Below, in pieces: positions 53,634 through 63,015 of a stretch of 64,000 nucleotides of DNA; position 1 is the stretch's first letter; each line of letters begins with the position of its first letter. Origin of the DNA: Planctomycetota bacterium. GTDB lineage: Bacteria > Planctomycetota > PLA2 > JAEUHO01. The notes beneath the pieces were generated by a model. That model was given only the letters and a program-made list of their open reading frames with translations. It was not told the DNA's origin and did no database searches. Both the position numbers and the translations under genes were made by a program. The stretch is from NCBI GenBank assembly GCA_028281445.1, contig JANQJW010000032.1:1-64000 (forward strand), written 5' to 3'.

Positions 53634-55262
53634 ATGCGCCTGTTCCTGCTCCTCTCCTGCATTGTCTCCCTCTCCCTCTCCCTCGCTGCTTGCGGCGGCG
53701 GTGGAAACGGTGATCCCGACTTCGCCAACTTCCCCGGCCGGTTCGTCGGACCCGCAATCGCGGGCCTCGAATACGAAACGGAGACCGGGTCCGGTGTCAC
53801 CGGCCCGCAAGGCCAGTTCGACTTCGAGACCGGCGAGACCATCACCTTCCGCATCGGCGACACCGAGCTCGGCACCGCGCCCGCCAAGGCGCTCATGAGC
53901 CCGCTCGATCTGGTCGAAGACGCGACGCCGCCTCGGACCAACGACGAGCTCTACCGGGCCGTCCACTACGAGCTGCGTTCGCCGGAAGCCAAGCTGTTCA
54001 ACCTGATCGTGTTCCTCCAGACGCTCGACGCCGACGGCGACCTCGCCAACGGCATTCAGGTCCCCGTCGAGGTGCGCGCACTTCTGGCCGGCATCCAGAT
54101 CGACTTCGATCTCGACGTGCGTGAGTTCAACCAGCATGTCCCCTTCCGCCGCCTGATCCGCGAAGGCCTGCTGCAGGGCCTGTGGGGCGGCGTCGGCCGC
54201 CCGATCCGCAACCTCGGTCGTGCAATCGACGCGTTCTACGGCTACGCCGGCATCCAGCACCAGTTCGAGTACGAGCGCTCTAGCGCATGGGACGAGGACG
54301 GCGATGGTACGCCCGAAGGCGTGCAGACGATCATCACCATCACCGACGAACAGATCGAAGCCCACTTCGACGAAGACGCCGACGGCGTTGCCGACGCGCT
54401 CTACCGTCTGGTCTTCACGCCCACCGGGAACCTCAACAAGTCCCAGTTCGACGAAGGCAACGACGGCACGATCGACCGCGAAGAGGTCGTCGAATACGAC
54501 GAGCATGGTGATCCCGAGCGCGCCTACCACTACGAAGGCAACGTGCTCGAGGGCGCCTACTACGTCACCACGGACGAGTTCGGTCTCGCGGAGATCGAAG
54601 ACGAAGACGACGACGGCGATGGCACGATCGACTACCGCTACACGCGGTACCGTGATGCTGACGGTCGCGTCTACCGCATCGAACGTGACGACGGCGCGAA
54701 CGGCACGGTCGATCGCATCACGACGAAAGCCTACGACGCCAAGGGTCATGAGCGCCTGAGCGAAGAGGACACGGACGCGGACGGCGCTCCGAACCGCCGG
54801 TTCACCTACGAGACCGACGCGATGGGCCGTAGGACCCTCTACGAGCGCGACGACGGCGCAGATGGCGACATCGACTACCGCGTGCGGACGACCTACGACG
54901 ACGTCAACCGGACCGAGTTCCAGCAGACCGACAGCGATGGCGACGGCGTCTACGACAAGGTGCACCTCATGCAGCACGACGCCCAGGGTCGTCCCATCCG
55001 GCGGGATCGCGATGACGATGCCGACGGTACGCTCGACTCGCGCACGACGTGGACCTACACGTCCGGACGCATCGTTCAAACGACCGACCATGGTCTCGAC
55101 GGAACGATCGACTACATGCGGACGATCCTGCTGAACGCGGCAGGCAACGCGACGTCCTCCGAGACGGACGAGGACAACGACGGAACGACGGACTACGCCG
55201 AAAGCCGGCAGTGGGCTCCGGGATCCGCCTGGCACGCGCTGCAGCTCGGCGGCCAGGTCTAG
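53634..55262 (+). CDS. lipoprotein with DxDxDG-type repeats (paralogue 1)
   Basis: The 542-residue protein has a lipoprotein signal (MRLFLLLSCIVSLSLSLAAC, lipobox LAAC) and a Gly-rich tether. An N-terminal module has NFPGRFVGPAIAGLEYET, and residues about 205-520 hold 26-30-residue repeats, each containing an acidic turn such as DADGDG/DGTID next to a Tyr/Arg strand. They mix features of RHS-type and calcium-binding thrombospondin-3-like repeats. AAGGAGG precedes ATG 53634. It is followed by a close paralogue. It is probably a surface-anchored, calcium-binding protein of unknown role. Confidence 0.8.
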   Translation: MRLFLLLSCIVSLSLSLAACGGGGNGDPDFANFPGRFVGPAIAGLEYETETGSGVTGPQGQFDFETGETITFRIGDTELGTAPAKALMSPLDLVEDATPPRTNDELYRAVHYELRSPEAKLFNLIVFLQTLDADGDLANGIQVPVEVRALLAGIQIDFDLDVREFNQHVPFRRLIREGLLQGLWGGVGRPIRNLGRAIDAFYGYAGIQHQFEYERSSAWDEDGDGTPEGVQTIITITDEQIEAHFDEDADGVADALYRLVFTPTGNLNKSQFDEGNDGTIDREEVVEYDEHGDPERAYHYEGNVLEGAYYVTTDEFGLAEIEDEDDDGDGTIDYRYTRYRDADGRVYRIERDDGANGTVDRITTKAYDAKGHERLSEEDTDADGAPNRRFTYETDAMGRRTLYERDDGADGDIDYRVRTTYDDVNRTEFQQTDSDGDGVYDKVHLMQHDAQGRPIRRDRDDDADGTLDSRTTWTYTSGRIVQTTDHGLDGTIDYMRTILLNAAGNATSSETDEDNDGTTDYAESRQWAPGSAWHALQLGGQV

Positions 55263-55291
55263 TACCGCGCTCGGCTACTCGCACGACGCCG

Positions 55292-55320
55292 CGCCCTCCG
55301 GACCTTCGGGTCCGGGGGCG
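55292..55320 (+). terminator. strong intrinsic-type hairpin between paralogous lipoproteins
   Basis: The stem CGCCCTCCGGACC pairs with GGTCCGGGGGCG over 12 pairs with one bulged T and a TTCG loop. It is followed by CTTCTCGTTT. It lies 30 bases after the first lipoprotein stop and should separate its transcript from the second. Confidence 0.7.
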
Positions 55321-55403
55321 CTTCTCGTTTCGGGGATTCACGGTCACCGGCGCAGGGCACATCGCAGTTCAAGGCGCAACGAAGCCCCAAGAAGGAGGCC
55401 GCC

Positions 55404-57035
55404 ATGCGCCTGTCCCTGCTCTTCCTCTGTGTCCTGTCTCTCACGCTCTCCGCCTGTGGCGGCGGTGGCGGAAACAACGGTGAGGACGCGTTCTTCGCGA
55501 ACTTCCCCGGCCGGTTCATCGGCCCCGCGGTGGCAGGGCTCGAGTACGAGACCGCCACGAAGGCCGGTCGCACGGGTCCCCAGGGCCAGTTCGACTTCGA
55601 GCCCGGCGAGACGATCACGTTCCGCCTCGGCAATACGGAGCTTGGCTCCGCGCCTGCAGCGGAGCGCATGTCCCCGGTCGACCTGATCGAGAACGTGAAG
55701 GTGCCGCGCACGACCGACGAGCTGGTCCGCGCGGTGTACAGCGAGTACCGCTCGCGCGAGGCGCAGCTCTTCAACCTAATCCTCTTCTTGCAGACGCTCG
55801 ATGCCGACGGCGACCTGGCCAACGGCATCCAGATTCCGGACGAGGTGATCACGCTGATGGCCGGAGTCCAGATCGACTTCGACCTGAACACGGAGGACTT
55901 CGCAGAGCACGCCCCCTTCCGCCGCCTCCTCTTCGACGGCTCGCAGGTCGGATTGTGGGACGGCATCAAGCCGCCGATTCGTCACGTCGGCAAGGCGATC
56001 GACGCCTTCCACGGCTATGCCGGCATCCAGCACCAGTTCGAGTACCGCGCGCGGATGCAGGGTGATCAGGACGCAGACGGCACTCCGGAGTACGAGCACC
56101 ACTACCTCTTCACAGGCGAGTTCGCCCTCGAGCTGCTCGTCGACAACGACGCCGATGGCAACGCCGACACCTCTGCGACCCAGCTGTACAACCCCCTCGG
56201 TCACCTCGACGCAAACCAGTACGACGCAGGCAACAACGGCACGATCGACGAAGAAGAGGCCATCGAGTACGACGCGTCCGGCGACATCGAGAGAGCAATG
56301 GGCTACTCGAACGGTGTGCTCCGCGCGACGCACACGTTCACGAAGGACGAGCTCGGCTACACGCGCATGCGGGACGACGACGACAACGCCGATGGTGTCA
56401 TCGACTACCGCACTACCTACTACCGCGACGCACTGGGGCGCATCGAGCGCACCGAAGAAGACTACGACGTAGACGGTTCGCCCGACCAGATCAGGACCAA
56501 CACCTATGATGCGAACGGCCACCTGCGTACGAGGTCGTTCGACAACGACGCGGACGGGAATCCGGAGTCCACCGCGACCTACGTGCACGATCCGCGCGGA
56601 CGCCAACTCCTGTACCAGCACGACGCCGGCGCAGACGGCTCCGTCGATCAGGAGATCGTGACGGAGTACGATGACATCGCGCGCACGCGGCGCATCACGA
56701 TCGACAACGACGGCGACGGCACGCCGGACGTCTTCCGCTTCACGCAGTACGACGCGGCCGGCCGGCGCACGCTCGAGATGACCGACAGGGATGCTGACGG
56801 TACGACGGACACGAGCACGCGCTTCGTCTACTTTCCGGACCGCATCGAACGCGAGCTCGACTCGGATGGCGACGGGAATCCCGACGAGTACCGCACGCAG
56901 TTCCTGAATCCCGCGGGCAACGTCGAATCGGACTACGTGGACAACGACGCCGACGGCACGCCCGACAGGGGCGAGGAACTGCTCTGGGAGCGCGCCTCTG
57001 CCTTCCAGGCCCTCCAGGGACTCGGCCAGAGCTAG
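55404..57035 (+). CDS. lipoprotein with DxDxDG-type repeats (paralogue 2)
   Basis: The 543-residue protein is a clear paralogue of the preceding gene: the same lipobox pattern (TLSAC), the same NFPGRFIGPAVAGLEYET module, the same DADGDLANGIQ segment and the same number of acidic repeats (DADGTPEYEH, DNADGVIDY, DGDGTPDVF). The leader is duplicated too: GCGCAACGAAG and AAGGAGG precede both genes. It ends head-to-tail against the kinase gene, with overlapping stop codons at 57032-57035. Confidence 0.82.
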   Translation: MRLSLLFLCVLSLTLSACGGGGGNNGEDAFFANFPGRFIGPAVAGLEYETATKAGRTGPQGQFDFEPGETITFRLGNTELGSAPAAERMSPVDLIENVKVPRTTDELVRAVYSEYRSREAQLFNLILFLQTLDADGDLANGIQIPDEVITLMAGVQIDFDLNTEDFAEHAPFRRLLFDGSQVGLWDGIKPPIRHVGKAIDAFHGYAGIQHQFEYRARMQGDQDADGTPEYEHHYLFTGEFALELLVDNDADGNADTSATQLYNPLGHLDANQYDAGNNGTIDEEEAIEYDASGDIERAMGYSNGVLRATHTFTKDELGYTRMRDDDDNADGVIDYRTTYYRDALGRIERTEEDYDVDGSPDQIRTNTYDANGHLRTRSFDNDADGNPESTATYVHDPRGRQLLYQHDAGADGSVDQEIVTEYDDIARTRRITIDNDGDGTPDVFRFTQYDAAGRRTLEMTDRDADGTTDTSTRFVYFPDRIERELDSDGDGNPDEYRTQFLNPAGNVESDYVDNDADGTPDRGEELLWERASAFQALQGLGQS

Positions 57036-60000
57036 GTCGCAAACCGCGCGAACAAGGGCGCCGCGAGGGTCGCCTCGCGGTGCCCGGGCGCAACGTGCGT
57101 TAAGTAGCGCGCGAGCTCGGCTCGCGCGCTATCCAACAACGCGCGGTCGCCGCGCAAGTCGCCGACTACGAACGCAGCAAGCATCCGCTCCACGAACGGA
57201 ATCGCGCTCCCGTGGTCCTCCAGCGCGACGCGCGCCGCGAGCAGCTCGGAATCTGCCAATGCCCCACGCAGGAGCATGGCCATCGCGGTCGCCGGACGCA
57301 GGTCGATCTCGCGCGCCGTCGGCAGAACGTCTTCCAGGTACGCGCGCGCCGAAGCCAGGTCTCCGGCGGCCAGGGCCATCCGCGCGGCGATCGTCTTGAT
57401 ACGTAGTGTGTTGAACGGCTTGGCATCCGGCGCGTCCGCGAGCGACTGGGCAAGGACGGCGTGCCCCTCGGCGAACTCGCCGCGGGCCTCGTGCAGCAAT
57501 GCCCGGGTGACGACGACGGCCGCCGCATCGGCCTCGGTCGCGCGCCCGCGCTCGATCTCATCGATGAGGGTTGCGGCCTCGTCGAGCCGGCCGGTGTAGA
57601 GCAGCACCCCCACCAGATGAAGCTGCGTCTTCTGCAGGTAGAGCCGGTGGTCGTCCGCCCGCGCGCGGTCGGCTGCCTCGTGCAAGTGTGCTTCTGCTTC
57701 CTGCATGCGCCCGCGCGCGGTCTGCGCGACGCCAAGCATCATCGCCGCGTAGATCGCCAGGTCCTGTTGATCGTAGCCTTCGATGAACGCGCAGAGCTCG
57801 CGGCAGCCGGCGACGGCCTCCGCGAGGCGGCCGACTTCGATCAGCAGCAGGTTGCACGAGATCCAGGCCGCGACCTCGCGACGCAGATTGCCGGTCTCGC
57901 GCGCCAGTTCGCGCGTGCGCTCCATCAGTGGGATGGCCTCTTCTAGACGTCCTTCGAGACGCGTGGTCTTGCCGAGCAAGTGCAGGCTCGCGAGCTCGCT
58001 GCGCCGGTCGAGATGAACGGCCGCCGTCTGGTACGCGCTCTCTCCGAGCAACCGCGCGGTCTCCACGTCGCCGAGCGCGAGTTCGATCTCACCCACGTGC
58101 GCGCTCGTCGCTGCATAGCGCCACGGGTCCGCGCCGTCGCGCGCAAGCGCCAGCGCCTCGTTGGCTGCCTCGCGCGCCTGCTCCCCTTCCCCGCGGCGCA
58201 GCAGGATCATCGCCAGCTGCGCCAGGGCTTCCCCTTGCGTGCCCGTGTCTTCGGCCTCCCGCGCGAAAGCCGCCGACTGATCGGCCGCCATGTGCGCGGC
58301 GCGCACCTCCCCGGCGCGACCGAGGCTCGTGGCGAGGCCGAGTGCGAGGCGCGCACGCAGAGCCGGTTCGCGCGCATGCTCCAGCGCGCGTTCGTAGACT
58401 TCGACGGCCTCGGTCGGGACGCGATCGGCGAGCGACCGCCCGATCACCCCCAGCGCGAACGCATGCATCGAGGCCGGCACCCGCTCCGCGGCAGCGTCCA
58501 CGCGACGCGCCATGCGCTCGGCGCGAACGTACTCCCCGGAGTTCTCGAGGTGCTCCAGACCCGCCGGGAGGTGCGGCGCGGCCTTCTCGACCTGATCGGC
58601 CAACAAGCGGTGGCGCGCCAGCGCGAACGCCGCCGCCGGGTCCAACGCATGGCCGCCTTGATGGGCGGCCTGCAGCGTGTCGGCCAGCGCGCCGTGGTAG
58701 GCACGCTTGAGGGCGGGCGTCAGCTCGTCGTAGAGCGCCTCCTGCACGAGGTGATGGCGGAAGCGGTAGGTGTCGCCGTCGGCGCGGATCAAGCCGTGCT
58801 CTCGATCGAGCACGTGCAGGCGTCGCAAGCCGCGAAGCTGCGGAACCTCGAGGGTCTCGCAGACCACCAAGGGATCCCAGCGCTCCCCGGAGCAGGCCGC
58901 GAGCGAGAGCAGCTCGCGACTCGCCTCGTCGAGCGCGGCGAGCCGTGCGTCCACGATCTGGCGGATCGACGCGGGGATCTCGATGCGCCGGAGCGACGCG
59001 GTCGTGCTCTCGTCGGCGACCTCGCGATGGCGGCGCTTGATCTCGCGGGCGAACTCGAGCACGCAGAACGGACTGCCGTCGGACATGCGTACGAGTTCGT
59101 GCGCACCCGTCGTGCGCGCGGCATGCTCACCGAGCGCCTCGGCAAGCAAGCTGCGAATCGCCGTCTCGCCGAGTCCCTGCAGGCGCAGCAGCGACGCAGC
59201 GGTGTTCTTGTCGACTTCGTGGCGCGCCTCCAACGGCACGTCGGGACGGCTCGTGCCGACCAGCAGGATGCCGGCTGCCGGCAGCGTGCGCGCGAAGGTG
59301 CGAAAGAGCGTCCACGCCGCCTCCCCACCGAAGTGGAGATCCTCCATGACGAAAACGAGCGGCTGCTCTGCAGCGAGTGCAATCAAGAGACGCTCGTAGA
59401 TCTCGTTGCGCGCCGTGCCCGGCACGTGCAGCGCATCGGCGGCTCGCTCGCCCTCGAGGGCCTGGTGTGCGAACGCCGCGAGTCGTTCGTCGCCGAGCAG
59501 CTTGACGAGTCGGGCCTCGAGATCGTCCCCCTTGAGCAGCGCGCGCAACGCGTCTTCGAGCGGCGGCACAGCGAGCGTGGTCGCGCCCGGCGCGTACGCC
59601 GCCACGCCGATGCGCGGCGGCGCCGAGCGCCGCTCCAGCGCGGCGATCCACTCCGCCACGAGCCGGCTCTTCCCAAGTCCCCCTTCGCCCTCGATCACGA
59701 GGGCGTGGCCCGTCCCGGCTGCCACCTGTTCATGGAGCGCGCGCAGGCGCTCGAGCTCTTCCTCGCGCCCGAGGAACGAGACCCAGTCGTCGATCTGCAT
59801 GCGACGCGTGCGTGCGTCGGACGCAGCGGCGCGCGACCGCCACCACGTCGAGGCTTCGCGTTCTTCGAGCAGCGTCTCGACCTCGGCGGCGCTACGCAGT
59901 CTCTGCTCCGGGTCGGGTTCGAGCAGCGCGCGCACGACGGCATCGAGAAAGGGGGAAACACCCGTCCGGATCTCGGCGGGCGACGGAGCCTCACCGCTGC

Positions 60001-60871
60001 TCAGCGGTGCGCGGCCCGCCGCGCCGCGAAGCGGGTGCTGCGCGGTGACGAGCTCGTAGAGCAGCAACCCCAGGGCGTAGAGGTCGGCGGCGGGTCCGGG
60101 CTCGGCGCCGCGGATCTGCTCCGGCGCCGCGTAGAGCAGCGAGCCGACGAACTCGCCCGTTCGCGAGAAGCGCGCTGCGCGCTCCATGAGAAACGACACG
60201 CCGAGGTCCATCAGCTTGACGGTCTCGTCGCTCGTGATGACGACGTTCTCGGGCTTCACGTCGCGATGAACGATGCCCTGCTCGTGCAGCACGCGCAGTG
60301 CCCCGGCGACGCGCTGTCCGATCAAGCACGCGAGACGCTCGGGCACGGCACCGACATCGTCGAGCAGCGCGCGCAGCGACTGCCCCTCGATGAACTCCAG
60401 CACGATGAAGGGCGACGTCGAACCCTCGACTTCGCACGTGTCGATGTCGAGCGTCGCGACGATCGCGGGATCGGAGACGCGCTGACCGACCTCGGCCTCC
60501 TGCAGGAAGCGCTCGTGGTGGCGCGCTTCCGAGAGCAGGTGCGGATGGATGAGCTTCAGCGCGACGCGATCCCCGTTGGGTGCCTCGCCCTCGAAGACCC
60601 GCCCCATGCCGCCGCGTCCGACCTCACGCAGCACGCGGTAGGGCCCGAGCTCGCCGAGCACGTTCGCGGGCGAAGCCGCGCGGGCGGGCGGGACCGCGCC
60701 GGCGCCCGCGCTTTCGAGCAGCGACATCACGGGGAGCACGCGACGCAGCTCGTCCTCGTGGCGTGGGTTCGCGGCCACGATGGCCTCGAGGTCGAGGTGC
60801 TCGCCCGCGCGAAGGCGCTCGGCCAGCTCGTCGAGCAGCACGTCGACGGACGGCGAACGCTCTCCGCTCAC
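57032..60871 (-). CDS. Ser/Thr protein kinase - AAA ATPase - TPR protein
   Basis: The 1279-residue protein starts at GTG 60871, overlapping the sigma factor stop (GTGA). Kinase domain about 75-340: GRGGMGRVFEG, Lys in VALKLIHP (about 106), IVHRDVKPENV, DLG instead of DFG (222-224), APEQIRG. AAA_16 ATPase from about 375: FLGREEELERL, Walker A GEGGLGKSR (about 395), Walker B FVMEDLHF (about 503). The C-terminal 450 residues are TPR-like helical pairs (ALAQLAMILLRRGEGEQA, MMLGVAQTARGRMQEAEAHL). It is probably a signalling hub paired with the ECF sigma factor, a common arrangement in Planctomycetota. Confidence 0.88.
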   Translation of the reverse strand: MSGERSPSVDVLLDELAERLRAGEHLDLEAIVAANPRHEDELRRVLPVMSLLESAGAGAVPPARAASPANVLGELGPYRVLREVGRGGMGRVFEGEAPNGDRVALKLIHPHLLSEARHHERFLQEAEVGQRVSDPAIVATLDIDTCEVEGSTSPFIVLEFIEGQSLRALLDDVGAVPERLACLIGQRVAGALRVLHEQGIVHRDVKPENVVITSDETVKLMDLGVSFLMERAARFSRTGEFVGSLLYAAPEQIRGAEPGPAADLYALGLLLYELVTAQHPLRGAAGRAPLSSGEAPSPAEIRTGVSPFLDAVVRALLEPDPEQRLRSAAEVETLLEEREASTWWRSRAAASDARTRRMQIDDWVSFLGREEELERLRALHEQVAAGTGHALVIEGEGGLGKSRLVAEWIAALERRSAPPRIGVAAYAPGATTLAVPPLEDALRALLKGDDLEARLVKLLGDERLAAFAHQALEGERAADALHVPGTARNEIYERLLIALAAEQPLVFVMEDLHFGGEAAWTLFRTFARTLPAAGILLVGTSRPDVPLEARHEVDKNTAASLLRLQGLGETAIRSLLAEALGEHAARTTGAHELVRMSDGSPFCVLEFAREIKRRHREVADESTTASLRRIEIPASIRQIVDARLAALDEASRELLSLAACSGERWDPLVVCETLEVPQLRGLRRLHVLDREHGLIRADGDTYRFRHHLVQEALYDELTPALKRAYHGALADTLQAAHQGGHALDPAAAFALARHRLLADQVEKAAPHLPAGLEHLENSGEYVRAERMARRVDAAAERVPASMHAFALGVIGRSLADRVPTEAVEVYERALEHAREPALRARLALGLATSLGRAGEVRAAHMAADQSAAFAREAEDTGTQGEALAQLAMILLRRGEGEQAREAANEALALARDGADPWRYAATSAHVGEIELALGDVETARLLGESAYQTAAVHLDRRSELASLHLLGKTTRLEGRLEEAIPLMERTRELARETGNLRREVAAWISCNLLLIEVGRLAEAVAGCRELCAFIEGYDQQDLAIYAAMMLGVAQTARGRMQEAEAHLHEAADRARADDHRLYLQKTQLHLVGVLLYTGRLDEAATLIDEIERGRATEADAAAVVVTRALLHEARGEFAEGHAVLAQSLADAPDAKPFNTLRIKTIAARMALAAGDLASARAYLEDVLPTAREIDLRPATAMAMLLRGALADSELLAARVALEDHGSAIPFVERMLAAFVVGDLRGDRALLDSARAELARYLTHVAPGHREATLAAPLFARFAT

Positions 60872-61476
60872 GACGACTCCAGCACGTCGCGCAAGCGTCC
60901 GAGTGCGCGTCGATACCGGCGGCTTGCCGCCGGCACGTTGATACCGAGCTCCTGGGCGACCTCGTTGTTCGAGAGCTGCTCGAAGTGACGCAGGACCAGC
61001 ACCTCGCGGTCCTGCGGTTTCATCCCTTCGAGCGCCTCTTCGAGCTGTAGCCGCATCTCGGCGCCGACCGCGGCGCCGGATGGCGAGACACCCGAGACGA
61101 TCAGGCGATCGGCGAGGGCCACGGACGTCGCGTTCGCGAAGGCGCCCAGCCCCACCTGCTTGCCGACGCTGCGCTTCTTCGTCGCGACGTGAAAGCGGCG
61201 CAGCTTCTGGAGCCGCTGCGCCGCGAGGAAGCGCACCCACACGAAGAACGGCATGCGGGGATCGGCCAGCCAGTCAGCGATGCGATCGTTGACCTCGACC
61301 CACGTCTCCTGGAGTACGTCCGATGCACCGATGCGCTGGCGCAGCGCCGGGTCCATCCGCAAGTCGACCATGCGCAACAGGCGGTCGCGATGGCGCTCGA
61401 AACGCGCGGCCAGCTCGGCGTCGCGATCCGACGCCTCGCGCAGCGCATCCAGATCCTCGTCGGCTTGGGACTCCAC
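60868..61476 (-). CDS. ECF-type sigma factor, planctomycete style
   Basis: The 202-residue protein from GTG 61476 has region 2 (RMDPALRQRIGASDVLQETW, MPFFVWVRFLAAQRLQKLRR) and region 4 (EGMKPQDREVLVLRHFEQLS, NNEVAQELGINVPAASRRY). The DPALRQRIGASDVLQETW signature and ADWLADPRMPFFVWVR are typical of large Planctomycetota ECF groups that occur beside Ser/Thr kinases. It overlaps the kinase gene by 4 bases, so both are co-translated. Confidence 0.9.
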   Translation of the reverse strand: MESQADEDLDALREASDRDAELAARFERHRDRLLRMVDLRMDPALRQRIGASDVLQETWVEVNDRIADWLADPRMPFFVWVRFLAAQRLQKLRRFHVATKKRSVGKQVGLGAFANATSVALADRLIVSGVSPSGAAVGAEMRLQLEEALEGMKPQDREVLVLRHFEQLSNNEVAQELGINVPAASRRYRRALGRLRDVLESS

Positions 61477-61514
61477 GACCGGAGGATAGCCGATCTGTCG
61501 TTTCGGGTCGGGGG

Positions 61515-62261
61515 CTACTCGCTCTTGGGCAGGGTCTGCGCGTACGCGCAGAGATCGACGATCTTCTGCATCGTCACGCCGGCCGTGACAGCCGCGGGCA
61601 TCTTCGATCCCGGATGGCCGTAGCGCACCTTGTGCAGGAACTCCTGCGGGTTCTTGTTCGCGATCTTGCCGACGAACTCCTCGTAGTCCGGCGGTGCCCC
61701 CTTCGGGATCTTCAGGCCGTCCGCGCCGTGGCAGGACTTGCACGAGCCGTTCTTCCCTAGGCCGTTCAGGTAGTACTGCTTGCCCTTTTCCGGGTCGCCT
61801 TGGAACGCGCCGGTGCCGTCGATGTACTTGTCCGTGTCGACGAGCCCGCGGCGGATGAACATCGCAAGGCTCTTGAGCTCGTCGTCGTTCAAGGGATAGG
61901 CGTGCGGCCCGCGCAGGGAGGCGATGATCTCCTTCTCGCCGAGCTTGCTTTCGAACACGCCGCCGAACCCCGTGCGGTGGGAGCCCTTGGCGTACGCGCC
62001 GTCGACACCCTTGTAGTCCCAGCCGTGGCACTCTTTGCAGCGCCAGGTGTCCGGGCCCGTGCGCTTGTTCGTCGCGGCGTCCGGACGCTGACTCCACAGC
62101 GGATGGGTCTCCGTGGGTCGCTTCGCCGACGACTCCCGCCAGAACTTGTCGTAGAGCGCGCCGCCCAGGGCGAGCGAAGCGCCGCTGCTCGCCGGCTCGT
62201 CGTCGCCTCCGCAAGCAGCGAGACCGACTGCCAGGATGAGGACAAAGCTGATTCGACGCAT
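61515..62261 (-). CDS. dihaem c-type cytochrome lipoprotein
   Basis: The 248-residue protein starts at ATG 62261 with GAGGAG upstream; the open frame further 5' is spurious. Lipobox VGLAAC. Two CXXCH haem sites (CKECH and CKSCH), with candidate axial Met in FIRRGLVDTDKYID and PGSKMPAAVTAGVTMQKI. Two cytochrome-c domains in tandem (about 25-155 and 160-248). It is exported and membrane-attached, and passes electrons in respiration or periplasmic redox. Confidence 0.9.
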   Translation of the reverse strand: MRRISFVLILAVGLAACGGDDEPASSGASLALGGALYDKFWRESSAKRPTETHPLWSQRPDAATNKRTGPDTWRCKECHGWDYKGVDGAYAKGSHRTGFGGVFESKLGEKEIIASLRGPHAYPLNDDELKSLAMFIRRGLVDTDKYIDGTGAFQGDPEKGKQYYLNGLGKNGSCKSCHGADGLKIPKGAPPDYEEFVGKIANKNPQEFLHKVRYGHPGSKMPAAVTAGVTMQKIVDLCAYAQTLPKSE

Positions 62262-62272
62262 CACGTGACTCC

Positions 62273-62983
62273 TCACTTCACCCACATGTCTTTCTCGATC
62301 GGGACGCTGAAGGTGCCCTTGATCGTCGTTCCCTTCTCGCTCGTGAAGTCGATGCTCCCGCAGACGAGACCGGCCGTCGCGTGAGTCAGGGTTGCCTCGC
62401 CCTTCGCATCGTCTGAGATCGCCGGACCGCTGCCGGCCTTCTCGCCGCCGACGTAGTAGACGACCTGGAAGATCGCCTCGCGCTTCATCCACCCGGGTCC
62501 GTAGGCACCTGTCGGCAGCGTCATCTTCTTGTACTCGTCCATCTGCTGCTTGAACGGCACGTCCTTGCTCTCGGTCTTGAAGGTGATCATCAACGCGACC
62601 TGCCCCTCTTCCTTCGGCGGATCGAGGTTGTAGCTCGTGAGCCTGGGCTCGTAGTTGGCGAATACGAGGTAGGCGAGCTTCGCCGTGCGCTCCCCGTTGT
62701 AGCGCATCCCGGCAATGAACCCCGCGGTGTGGGTGACCTCGAAGTCCCCCACGGCAATCGGCTCGTCGCCGAAGGAGACATCGAGCTTCGTGACCTCGTC
62801 GCACGACTCGTCCGGCTCCGCCGCGCTCATCGTTGCGCGGACCTTCTTGGGCGGCACCTTCATGGGCGGCACGCCGCCCGGCGCGGTCGAGGCCGTCGGA
62901 TCGGCGGACGGCGTCGTCTCCTCGCTGCCGCAACCGGCGAGCAGGAGCAGAAGGACCCAGGACACGAGAGCGGTGCGACGCAT
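62273..62983 (-). CDS. hypothetical lipoprotein
   Basis: The 236-residue protein has a lipoprotein signal (TALVSWVLLLLLAGC) and a Pro/Thr-rich spacer. Its C-terminal beta-rich domain (SFGDEPIAVGDFEVTHTAGF, LAYLVFANYEPRLTSY, STEKGTTIKGTF-like end) reads as a single sandwich, also seen in other planctomycete lipoproteins of unknown function. It ends 11 bases before the cytochrome gene and is probably in the same operon. Confidence 0.7.
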   Translation of the reverse strand: MRRTALVSWVLLLLLAGCGSEETTPSADPTASTAPGGVPPMKVPPKKVRATMSAAEPDESCDEVTKLDVSFGDEPIAVGDFEVTHTAGFIAGMRYNGERTAKLAYLVFANYEPRLTSYNLDPPKEEGQVALMITFKTESKDVPFKQQMDEYKKMTLPTGAYGPGWMKREAIFQVVYYVGGEKAGSGPAISDDAKGEATLTHATAGLVCGSIDFTSEKGTTIKGTFSVPIEKDMWVK

Positions 62984-63015
62984 GGCGCGCGATCCTAGCG
63001 GGCTAGACTGTTGCG

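Noticed and set aside
53574..55235. 553-codon minus-strand frame
   Set aside because: Shadow of the first repeat lipoprotein, of biased composition.
57980..60988. 1002-codon plus-strand frame
   Set aside because: Antisense to the kinase-TPR gene, which has intact motifs; this frame has none.
60868..62214. 448-codon version of the sigma factor
   Set aside because: The extra N-terminus is antisense-like sequence over the cytochrome coding region and Arg/Asp-rich; GTG 61476 gives normal sigma length.
61515..62933. Long 472-codon version of the cytochrome
   Set aside because: The first 224 codons are an Arg/Gly-rich shadow of the lipoprotein gene; the lipobox start at 62261 has a ribosome site.
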